A stretch of DNA of 64,000 nucleotides from SKLM01 sp964575455 (GTDB lineage: Bacteria; Chloroflexota; Anaerolineae; B4-G1): contig CAZNRX010000004.1 of assembly GCA_964575455.1 (NCBI GenBank), positions 57,885 to 121,884 of the forward strand, given 5' to 3'. The notes below the pieces were generated by a model. It had not been told where the DNA came from. It ran no database searches and saw only the letters and a program-made list of their open reading frames with translations. Shown here one piece after another: positions 41,901 to 49,400 of the stretch (position 1 is the first letter of the stretch; the number at the start of each line of letters is the position of its first letter). A program made the translations under genes and the position numbers.

Positions 41901-42022
41901 GGGGTGGCGGTGGGCATCGACGTTGGCGTGGGTGTGGGTGTCGGCTGTGGCCCACATCCTCCCACCAGCAAGCCGAGCAGGGTTAGCAGCGCGATAGGAC
42001 CATACGTCAAACGCTTAGTCAT
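35948..42022 (-). CDS. Giant alpha-2-macroglobulin-like lipoprotein with thioester motif
   Basis: 2,024 aa. The ATG at 42022 has AGGAGG about 9 nt upstream and opens a lipoprotein signal (MTKRLTYGPIALLTLLGLLVGGCG), then a Pro/Thr-rich spacer. Order: several Big_5/SbsA-like beta domains with the repeat pattern VxFNxPxxPxT (about 70-420), macroglobulin-type domains, bait-like region, A2M domain (FWEADVVTDEQGQASVEVKLPDNLTTW, about 1290-1340), thioester YECTEQ (Cys1527, Gln1530) in an alpha-alpha toroid, and a receptor-binding-like C-terminus. Bacterial A2Ms trap attacking proteases by covalent thioester linkage at the cell surface. No PbpC-type transglycosylase is adjacent. Convergent with lysS, divergent from the SARP gene. 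Confidence 0.92.
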   Translation of the reverse strand: MTKRLTYGPIALLTLLGLLVGGCGPQPTPTPTPTSMPTATPEPSPTAVSVTPPPVRDIAPVVIHRTPERGAELPPDGAVELVFDRAMDRASVEEALQVQPAVKGSVEWADERTVRFKPARDLKRDAAYQVTVGAQAKAADGESLEDDYRFDVHTVGYLEVSQVVPAPAAADVEAESTITVMFNRPVVPLTTVSDPAYEELPQPLTLDPPVEGDGQWLNTSIYAFTPDGPLAGGTTYTTSVQAGLTDTTGGLLDEAYSWQFTTQPPQVTWVSPPEEKELVSVEPTVRVTFNMPVEPASAEEAFSLQGGGAVVDGVVEVVSDTLVFTPTGQLAFDTLYTASVAPGVVSLRGGEGMPAPYEWRFTTVPLPEIIGTRPSDGQQDVSPHRPFEILFNTPIDPKTVMPNLEMTPPLSPTQVHTYFNPYDNVFRLDFGSEPSSDYEVRIGPDISDPYGNTTGQALTVSYRTAPFDPAVQLDLPGLIGTYNASEPARILVGHLNTERLDLRLGRVDPEAYTDLLDRFWESQLPTDLLLAPMRGWSVDVEAPLNEKRHTPVELAAESNGIGQGGTLVRGLYLLEVRAPGVSFEPWMHRRLLAVSDYNLTIKRSEDKLWVWATELESGQPASGLQLVARQLDVEPIGPVTSDGHGLAAFDLDPGASSQPYVLSEDPFVLGGVGWDWERGISPWDFGLQGGYREREHRIHITTDRPIYRAGQTVYFRGVVRTEDDVDYRLPSEGEILVQIHSAGGDEIYRQKLALDAYGTFHGELALGEGAALGEYRIRASVGGTGYGATFTVAAYRPPEFEVMVTPQEEELASDQATQADVDVTYFFGGAVADANVEWRVLSAPYRFEPQQFGRYDFTDDDDPWICRWCWWRPTPSPAVILEGSGTTDAQGHLSIRLPTDIMTGAQRLTVEATAYGRDGQVIAGRESIIVHRGDFYVGLAPQQRVGEAGEEMGVDVVTVDWDGRRLPDQELNVEVYRREWINSFVEDERGGGSWEWQTRDTLVTTDSITTGVRAEGEVTFTPSEGGSYRVAVSGRDANQRLVRSSTWVWVSGGDVSWRRENNDRFDLISDKSTYVPGETAEILIPSPFEGEQWAWITVERGGVLQQEVRLLESNSAVYRLPITGDHAPNIYVSVVVVKGPDAAHPVATHKVSILPLTVEPVEQTLSIALTPGVEQAEPGETVSFHVQARDASGDPVQAAFSLDLVDKAVLSLKPRQEDAIVEAFYGRRGIAVSTSSGLVLSVNRLLLKQVEELEDLARQGLGVGGGGAEGMEEAAAEAPARDAAEKDEAEALPPGADNQVREQFEDTGFWEADVVTDEQGQASVEVKLPDNLTTWVFRGVGVTKDTKVGEETTEVLVTKPLLVRPVAPRFFVVGDRAQLAALVSNNTGSDQVVEVTLQAEGLRMEGEATQEVRIADGAEEKVTWWVEVEDVPHVGVVMGAVAGEYADAARPRLTTGPEGTLLVHRYTAPEIVGTGGQLTDEGARAEAVALPPNASDRRGELSIRLDPSLAAGMTEGLDYLEHYPYECTEQIVSRFLPNVLTGRAVRELGLSRPELEQKLPGLVAEALRKLHNRQNEDGGWGWWEKGESRVHLTAYVIFGMVKARRAGFEVQDAAIVHGLSYLRSQLVSASELASYREANRQAFVLYAMAEAGDTGQASDYVGDLYQNRDKLSHYGRAYLALALRLINEEDTRIDTLLSDLHNAAIFSATGAHWEEEGHDFWAMNTDTRSTAVILDALARIDPENDLVPNVVRWLMVARRDGIWETTYETSWALIALTDWMKVSGELRGNYDYAVWLNDELLESGQVTPETVDASIQRQMAVAELLAETSNRLTIGRGEGEGRLYYTAHLRTFLPVEEIEPLNRGIIVSRQYSEPTCKEGVKCPEVEQAAVGDVVRVRLTIVAPHDLTYVVVEDPLPAGAEPIDPTLATTSLVEQQPALFREAGSGYGREFYRWWWSWYSRSEMRDDKVVLFADYLPAGTYEYTYTFRATRPGEYHVIPTSAREFYFPEVFGRGAGQLFTVREGQ

Positions 42023-42126
42023 GGCATCCAGCCTCCTAGAACCACACGTTGTCCTCGTCCTTTGAGCTCTCCACAAGTATATCACAAGAGTCACCAGCAC
42101 AGAAGCCAGGGCAATCGCATTCGACC

Positions 42127-42225
42127 AGAATTCCGAAGTTTCGGCCGAGTATTCGTCCCGAGCGTTGCGCGCATTCTGGGCGGGATGCCTTTAGAAGCAG
42201 GCTATCCTGCAAACTTCGGAATTCT
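42127..42225. repeat. 99-bp inverted-repeat element
   Basis: AGAATTCCGAAGTTT (42127-42141) and its exact reverse complement (42211-42225) enclose 69 bp, the same spacer length as the element at 29325-29425. The arms differ in sequence between the two elements; the interiors are only weakly similar. Confidence 0.6.
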
Positions 42226-42402
42226 AAGCGTTCTCTCCTTTCCATATGCGATTGCCCTGGCACAGAAGCAGCACTGCCTCAATGCATATACAAGACGCAC
42301 AAAGACACGCAGAAGTTCCGTAAGCTGACCACCCGCCCGACGAATTGAGGCACCTGGAATCGCCAGCGCCAACCCATGGCTCTTTTGAGCGCTACCTGCA
42401 GA

Positions 42403-42431
42403 TTGCACATCGCGCCCCGAGCAAGTATAAT
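42403..42431 (+). promoter_or_regulatory. Promoter of the SARP regulator
   Basis: TTGCAC (42403-42408), 17-bp spacer, TATAAT (42426-42431). The leader is about 80 nt. Confidence 0.7.
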
Positions 42432-42518
42432 ACCCCAACGCCGCCCGAAGCCTATGCCGTCCATCCAAAGGTCGTCTGTCATCTCCGTGAATCGAACATC
42501 GGGGAAGGGAAAGCTACG

Positions 42519-45500
42519 ATGGGCACGCCGTATTTGCATATCCGCCTCTTGGGCCCAATCGAAGTGACTCTCAGAGCCGGGGCGCCCTACCCTGGCACTG
42601 CAGAAGATCGAGGCCAGGCCGAAAGCGACGCAGTGGTCCCCGCTCCCTCATCCCCGACGGCTCGCTCCCTGCTGGCCTATCTGATCCTCCATCATGACCG
42701 ACGGATCCCCCGCGATCGGCTGTTGGGTCTCTTCTGGCCAGAGCGAGCGGACATCCGTGCCCGGCGGGCTCTATCTCATGCGCTCTGGCAGATCCGACAG
42801 GCCCTTGGCCCTGCTGCCGATCGCTTGGTGACGGAGGGGGACGCGGTTGCGTTTGCGATGCAGGCTGACGATTGGCTCGACGTGGAGACGTTCGAAGAAC
42901 AAGTATGCAAGTACACAAGTAGACAAGTAAGCAACGCTCTACCCTCTCACTCACTTGTATCCTTGTCTACCTGTCTACTGGAACTGAGCGAAGCGGTAGC
43001 CATCTACCGCAGCGATTTCCTGGTGGACATCTACGACGACTGGGCGCTGGTGGAGCGCGAGCGACTGCGAGAGCTCTACCTGCGCGCTCTCGAGCAGCTG
43101 ATCGCACTCCACAAGCAGCGAGGCGACGACGAGCGCGCCCTCAACTACGCCCAACGTCTCGCCGCTACCGATCCGCTGCGCGAGGCCGCCCACCGCGAGT
43201 TGATGCGCATCTACCACCTCCTGGGACGGACCCGCGCCGCTCTACAGCAGTTCCACGTGATCCGCGATCTGCTGGCCGACGAGTTAAGCGTCGAACCATC
43301 CGCTGCCACCGCCGCCCTCTACGTCGAAGTCGCCAGTTCACTGGATGAGGCCGAGCCCGCGCATCTACCGCTCCCGGCCCCTCCGCCGCCTCTGCTGCGC
43401 GACTTGGCTCACCTGCCTTTCGTGGGTCGAGCAGACGAGAGATCGACCCTGATCAGTGCTCTGCAGGATGCCCTCCAGGGACACGGCGGAGTCGCCCTGG
43501 TCGAAGGGGACGCCGGGGTGGGCAAGAGCCGCCTGGTGGAGGAGATCACCAGCGGAGCCCGTTGGCGCGGCTTCCAGGCCGGCCCGGGAAAGGCCGACCC
43601 GCTGACCGCGTCGCCCCCCTATCAACTTCTGCGTGATGCCCTATCACCCCTGCTGACACCGCTACGCGTGGCCCAACTGGCCGAGCTGATCCAGCCGCTC
43701 TGGCTGAGCACCGTCGCCCCGCTCCTGCCACCTGTCGCCGATCAAATACCGGATCTGACAAAACTCCCCTCTCTCGACCCACAGCAGGAGCGGCGGCGGC
43801 TTTGGGAAGGGTTGAGCCGCGTACTGACCGGATTGGCCTCCGTCGCACCGCTCCTGCTGGTCCTGGAGGATGTCCACTGGGCGGACGAGGCCACCCTGAC
43901 CGCAATACCCCACCTGGCGTCGCACTTCCCCACGAGCCGTGCGCTGCTGATCCTCACCTACCGCCTCCCTGAGGCTCGCCAGCGGGCCGTCGCTTGGGAA
44001 ACCCTGAACAGACTCGATCAAACGCTGCCTCTGCTGCGCATCCACCTCTCCTCCTTCGAACACTCCGAGGCCATGGCACTCGTCCGCAGGGCGCTGGGCG
44101 CGGCCGAGATGGACGCCCAGGCCACCGCCTTCGCCGATCGTCTGGAGGACGAGATCGGCGGCAACGCGCTCTTCCTGGTGGAGACGCTCAAGTCGTTGCT
44201 GGAACAGCGTGAGCTCACTCTGGGGAGCGACGTTTCATCCGAGGACGGCTCACGGTCCACCGGCTGGCGGTTCCCCGCTGAGGATCTTCCGCTGCCCATC
44301 CCCTCCTCAGTGCCGGCGTTGATCAACGAACGGGTGACGCGTCTGCCCGCTGAGATTCGGGATGTATTGGAGCGGATTGCCATGCTGGGTGAGGACGCTG
44401 AGTTCCGCGTGCTTACTCACGCTGGCGATATGAATGCGAGCGCTCTACTTGCAGCGCTGGAAGAACTGGGACAGCGAGGGTTCCTGCTCGAAACGCCGGA
44501 ACGCTACTGCTTCGTTCACGACCTGGTGCAAGATACCGTCTACCAGGCTATCCCCCAGAGCAAGCGATCGGCGCTGCACCACCGTGTTGGCTGTGCGTTG
44601 GAAGCCATCCACCCCGAACGGGTTGAATCGCTGGCGTTCCATTTTCACCAAGCAGGCATACGTCGCAAGGCCCTGACCTACATCCTGCAAGCTAGCGAGC
44701 GGGCTATGGCGGTCCATGACTATGAGAGAGCGTTGGCCCACCATCGGAAAGCCCTGGCCCTGGTCCAAGATGACGCGGCCAGTCGCTGGAACGTGCTGGC
44801 CCAGCAGGAGAGCGCACTGCACACTCTGAGTCGCCGGGATGCGCAAGCCGAGGTCTTAAGCGAGATGCTGCGCCTGGCAAAGGCACTCGACGACCCGTTG
44901 CTCCTGGCCCGGACATACCACTGCCAGGGCTGGCGAGAGGTGCTGGCCGGGGAGACCACCCACGCGCTTTCACTGCTCGAAGAGGCCATCGAGCTGGCCC
45001 GGGAGGTGGGGGAGCACGATCTGCTCGGGGATTGCCTGATCTCTGCCGCGCGCGCCTGGTGGCGCATGGGGAATCTGGAGCGGTGTCAGGCGGCCATTGA
45101 GGAGGCACAGGCCTTGTTCCAAGAGACGAGCGATCGCCAGGCAGAAATCCGCGCGCTCAACATGTTAGGCAACCTTCACCTTGGCCTGACCGGCGATTAC
45201 GCCCAGGCCCTGGCCCAATTCGAGCGAAATCAGCACATCGCCCTGGAGCTGAGCGACACCTACAAAGAGGCCGCCGCCAGAGGCAACATCGGCATAACCT
45301 GCACTCTGCTGGGCCGCTACCGGCGCTCACAGGAGGCACTGGCAGAGGCGGCTCAGGTCATGACCGAGGTCGGCGACCGCCACTGGCAGGGTATCATCCT
45401 CCACTGGCAAGGGGCTAACCATCGCGCTCTAGGCAATCTGACTCAAGCAAGAGCAGCGGCGGAGAAGTCGCTCGCCATCTGTCGTGAAGTGAACAACGCC

Positions 45501-46265
45501 AACTTCGAGATCGCGGCGCTCGAGCTGTTGGGCTTGATCGCCTTGGATGAACACGATGCCGACGAAGCCAGCGTTCGCTTTCAGCAGGCTGCGGGAGTCG
45601 CTGAGGTCAATCAGCAGACGATGGATGGGGCACTCCAGCGATCGCATCTGGCGCTTGCCTACTTCCACCTTGGCCACCCCGCAAAGGCACGCCGTCTCTC
45701 AGAGCAGGCCATCGCCACGCTGGAGGGACTTGGAGGCCGCCTGAGCCATATGAAGGACGTCTACTTCGAGCGCCATCAGATTATCGCAGCGACAGAGGGC
45801 CCAGAAGCGGCACGATCCTACCTGGAGCTTGCCCACCAGCACCTGATGGATATGGCCGCCGACATAGCCGATCCCGAGTTGCGCCGCTCCTTCCTGGAGA
45901 ATGTGCGCGAGAATCAGGCCATAGTGACGGCCCACCGTCTTGGCCGCTTACCCCCCTCGCTCGACAAGCGCCAAGTCCGCCTCCCGGCCGACTCAGCTCC
46001 CACCGGCCGCTCGCTGCGCGACGACGAGCACGTCGAGGTGACATGGACCGTCGCGGCGCCGCAGGATGACGATATCGTCGAGAGGGTTGCCCGCCGCCGC
46101 CATCGCATCCTGCGCCTGCTGCGCCAGGCCGCCGAGCAATCAGCGGCCCCCAATATCGGACACCTGGCCGATGCCCTCGACGTCAGCGCGCGCACCATCA
46201 GGCGCGATCTAGCCGCGCTCCGCGCCCAGGGCCACGAGGTCAGGACCCGCGGCTCCCGAACCTGA
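42519..46265 (+). CDS. SARP/BTAD transcriptional regulator with ATPase, TPR and C-terminal HTH
   Basis: 1,248 aa from the ATG at 42519 (AAGGGA about 9 nt upstream). N-terminal winged helix (about 5-100: LHIRLLGPIEV, LLAYLILHHDRRIPRDRLLGLFWPE, LSHALWQIRQAL), bacterial transcription activation domain about 115-275 interrupted by a repeat insertion, AAA ATPase about 300-560 (VEGDAGVGKSRLVEE Walker A; LLVLEDVHWAD Walker B), TPR-rich helical region about 700-1130, and a DeoR-like HTH at the end (IGHLADALDVSARTIRRDLAALRAQGHEV). Such regulators link signal-dependent ATPase switching to activation. It lies between two large envelope genes and may control the downstream surface-protein genes (inference). 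Confidence 0.92.
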   Translation: MGTPYLHIRLLGPIEVTLRAGAPYPGTAEDRGQAESDAVVPAPSSPTARSLLAYLILHHDRRIPRDRLLGLFWPERADIRARRALSHALWQIRQALGPAADRLVTEGDAVAFAMQADDWLDVETFEEQVCKYTSRQVSNALPSHSLVSLSTCLLELSEAVAIYRSDFLVDIYDDWALVERERLRELYLRALEQLIALHKQRGDDERALNYAQRLAATDPLREAAHRELMRIYHLLGRTRAALQQFHVIRDLLADELSVEPSAATAALYVEVASSLDEAEPAHLPLPAPPPPLLRDLAHLPFVGRADERSTLISALQDALQGHGGVALVEGDAGVGKSRLVEEITSGARWRGFQAGPGKADPLTASPPYQLLRDALSPLLTPLRVAQLAELIQPLWLSTVAPLLPPVADQIPDLTKLPSLDPQQERRRLWEGLSRVLTGLASVAPLLLVLEDVHWADEATLTAIPHLASHFPTSRALLILTYRLPEARQRAVAWETLNRLDQTLPLLRIHLSSFEHSEAMALVRRALGAAEMDAQATAFADRLEDEIGGNALFLVETLKSLLEQRELTLGSDVSSEDGSRSTGWRFPAEDLPLPIPSSVPALINERVTRLPAEIRDVLERIAMLGEDAEFRVLTHAGDMNASALLAALEELGQRGFLLETPERYCFVHDLVQDTVYQAIPQSKRSALHHRVGCALEAIHPERVESLAFHFHQAGIRRKALTYILQASERAMAVHDYERALAHHRKALALVQDDAASRWNVLAQQESALHTLSRRDAQAEVLSEMLRLAKALDDPLLLARTYHCQGWREVLAGETTHALSLLEEAIELAREVGEHDLLGDCLISAARAWWRMGNLERCQAAIEEAQALFQETSDRQAEIRALNMLGNLHLGLTGDYAQALAQFERNQHIALELSDTYKEAAARGNIGITCTLLGRYRRSQEALAEAAQVMTEVGDRHWQGIILHWQGANHRALGNLTQARAAAEKSLAICREVNNANFEIAALELLGLIALDEHDADEASVRFQQAAGVAEVNQQTMDGALQRSHLALAYFHLGHPAKARRLSEQAIATLEGLGGRLSHMKDVYFERHQIIAATEGPEAARSYLELAHQHLMDMAADIADPELRRSFLENVRENQAIVTAHRLGRLPPSLDKRQVRLPADSAPTGRSLRDDEHVEVTWTVAAPQDDDIVERVARRRHRILRLLRQAAEQSAAPNIGHLADALDVSARTIRRDLAALRAQGHEVRTRGSRT
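42900..42980 (+). repeat. In-frame palindromic repeat insertion in the SARP gene
   Basis: Left arm: four tandem 8-mers CAAGTATG, CAAGTACA, CAAGTAGA, CAAGTAAG (42900-42931). Right arm: 8-mers ACTTGTAT, CCTTGTCT, ACCTGTCT (42953-42976), roughly the reverse complement. It adds about 27 residues (VCKYTSRQVSNAL..., LSTCLLE) between FEEQ and LSEAVAIYRSDFL, where BTAD domains normally continue without a break. AT-richer than its surroundings. Confidence 0.7.
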
Positions 46266-46486
46266 ACCGCCCCCCTCAGCCGCTCTCCCACGACTCTTCC
46301 CGCAAGCCCGCGAGAGCCCCGCTCAACTGCCGGCTACCCGTCCTTGCCACAGAGTGGCCTCAAGGTCTCGGCTCTCCTCTGCCCCGCCGAGACACTGGCG
46401 AGATACCACTCTGATATCCTGTGGGTGGTGTCCTGAAGTCGAAGGACTATCGATGAGCATCTGGAGACGGGAGGCAAGACACAAAC
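46266..46486. other. Intergenic 221 bp, nothing recognised
   Basis: No promoter, structured RNA or gene could be supported between the SARP stop and the first surface-protein gene. Confidence 0.4.
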
Positions 46487-49400
46487 ATGAAAAGGTCACA
46501 GGAACACTCTCGATTGGCCCACTCCGACCCTATGCAGTACCTGGTGGGCTCGCTGACTCTGCTAGGTTTGGCCCTGCTGGGCCTGGCCTTGCTGAGCAAC
46601 CTCGCTTTGGGACAGGGGGAGGGGGCTGCCAGCACCCTACAATGCGACCAGTTGATCAAGAACGGCGGCTTTGAGACCGGTGACTTCTCCTTCTGGGAGG
46701 CCAGCGGGCCGTGGCTGTGGGTCACCAACGACTTGACCCATAGTGGGAGCTATGGTGCTCTGCTGGGGGGAAACGACGATCTCGATCACACGCTCTACCA
46801 GCATGTGGTGCTCTCCCCGACGGCAACGACGGCCGCTCTCACCTATTGGTGGAACATCTACACCGATGAGGAACCGGACACACCCTACGACTTCCTGTAC
46901 GTAGAAATACAGACCATCGGCGGCGAGCTTCTGGAGACGCTTGAGGTCCTGAGCAACGCATCGGTCACCGATACCTGGCAGCAATCTTTCATCGACCTCA
47001 CGGAGTATCCAGCGCTGTTCGACCGTGAGGTGCGCGTCGTCTTCCGCAGCACGACCGATGGGTCCAACCCCACGGGATTCTTCATTGACGACGTAGGGCT
47101 GGAGGTGTGTGAGGAGGACTGCCCGGATCCGTATGAGCCCAACGATGACTTCGAGGAGCCCTGGCCGGTCGAGCCGGGGGAGATCGTAGAGAGCTACATC
47201 TGCAACGGGGAAGACGTGGACTACTTCGGCTTAAGCGTGGAGAGCGGACAGGAGTTTCGCATGACCCTAGACGGGCCCTCCGGGCTGGGGGCTGCCTCCA
47301 TCGCCCTGGAGGATCTGCCAGCCGACTACGATCTGTATCTTCACGATCCAGCCGGCGAGGAGGTGGCTTACGCCGACAGTGAGGGTCTCAACCCCGAATC
47401 CATAACGCACGTCGCGGCCTTCGACGGCGTGTACCGGGCCAAGATCGTGGTCAAGCCCGGCAATTCGGTCGCCGTCGATCCATATCGCTTCCGCTGGCAC
47501 TTCGTCACCAGCTGGACGGTCAATACCACGGCCGACCACGACGATGGCTACTGCGAGCCCCTCTCAATCGGCGATTGCACGTTGCGCGAGGCCTTGAACG
47601 GCGCCAACGCGGGCAATCCCAAACAGGTCCGGTTCAACATCCCCGCCTCCGACCCTGGCTATCAAGGTGGTTACTGGACCATCCAGCCCGCCTCCGCGCT
47701 TCCAGACCTGGCCGGCGCCGGTATCCTGGTGGACGGGACCACCCAGGCCGCCTTCATCGGCGGCGATCCTAACCCGCAAGGGCCAGAGATTAGGTTGGAC
47801 GGCGCCGCTCTGGGCGCAGGCGGCGTTGGCCTCCATCTGACCTCAAGCGACAACGTCATCCGCGGCCTCAGCATCGTCAACTTCGATGGTGCTGGCGTGT
47901 GGATCGAAGGGGCGCGGTCGAACCAGATTCTGGGCAATACCATCGGCGTCGAGCCGCTGGGCGACTCAGCAGGGAATGGCTTCGGGGTGATCATCGACGC
48001 CGGAGCTCAGGGGAACCTGATCGGTGGCCGGCCGATGGGGGATCGCAACATCATCAGCGGCAATACGTACGATGGCGTCTGGATCATGGGCTCGAGCACC
48101 GTGAGCAACACCGTCGTCAACAACTACATCGGCACCGATGCCAGCGGCAGCAGCGCCGTGGCCAATGGAGAGAACGGCGTGAGCATCGCTGGGGGAGCCG
48201 CGGAGAACGTGATAGGCGGCACTGACGACGGCGATCGCAATCTGATCGGCGGCAACGGGGCGGATGGGGTGAGTATCTCCTACCCGGCGACGACGGGCAA
48301 CCGGGTGCTGGGCAACTACATCGGCGTGAACGCCAGCGGCACGGCGCCTGTCGCCAACGGCGGGAACGGCATCGCCATCGAGACCGACGCCCACGACAAT
48401 TGGATCGGCGATCAGGGCGTGGGCAACCTGATCAGCGGCAACGACGGGAACGGCATCGAGCTGGTATACGCCGTTGATAACCACGTAAGGGGCAACTACA
48501 TCGGCGTGGACGTCAGCGGCACCAAATCGATCTCGAACACCAACTTTGGCGTGCACATCAACAGCGGCCAGGGGAACGTGATTGGCGGCTCAATTAGAAA
48601 CGTGATCAGCGGCAACGGTAGCCACGGCATCGTCGTGTGGTGGGGCGCGAGCGATAATACCATCGCCGGCAACCATATCGGGGTCAGTAGTAGCGGCAGC
48701 ATGGCCCTGCCCAACGGAGGCGCGGGCGTCTACCTCGGCGAGGGGGCGCAGGATAACACCGTCGGCGGCACGAGCAGCGGTGATCGCAATATCATCAGCG
48801 GCAACGCGACTGACGGGGTCAGCATATACGATCCCGATACCGAAGGAAACAAGGTGCAGGGCAACTATATCGGTCTCAATTTCTATCGCTCGGCGGCCAT
48901 CCCGAATGGCGGCGCCGGGGTATTCATCAGCAATAACGCCGCCCACAACCTGGTGGGAGGCGCTGTTTCTGGTGCGCCTAACATAATCAGCGGTAACGGC
49001 GGCCACGGCGTGGCGGTCATCGACCTTGCGGTGGGCAACACGGTATCCCGCAACTCGATCTATGATAACGGCGGTGAGGGCATCTACCTTAGCTTGGGAG
49101 GCAACGCCAACCTCAGCCCACCAGCGGTGGTCACCATCACCAAGGCCGCCGCTGGTCAATACACGATCAGAGGTACCACCTGCAGCGGCTGCCTGGTGGA
49201 GGTCTTCTCCGACGACGAGGACGAGGGACGCCGCTACCAGGGAGACGTCGTTGCCAACGCCTCCGGGAATTTCGACGTAACCGTCAGTCGCGGGCGGAGC
49301 TACTTCACCCTAAACGCGACCAACAGCTCCGGCAGCACCTCTGAATTGAGTCGCGATGCGCTGCCCGACCTGGTGACCACCGGCCTGGAGGTGACCCAGG

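Larger units (their letters stand above)
42023..42518. other. 496-bp divergent intergenic region
   Basis: Contains the 99-bp inverted-repeat element at 42127-42225, a weak -10 (TATACT, 42076-42081 minus) for the A2M gene, and a good promoter for the SARP gene at 42403-42431. Open frames here have no supporting ribosome sites. Confidence 0.5.

Noticed and set aside
48000..49100. DNA tandem repeats as a mobile element
   Set aside because: The periodicity comes from beta-helix protein turns; the DNA units are diverged.
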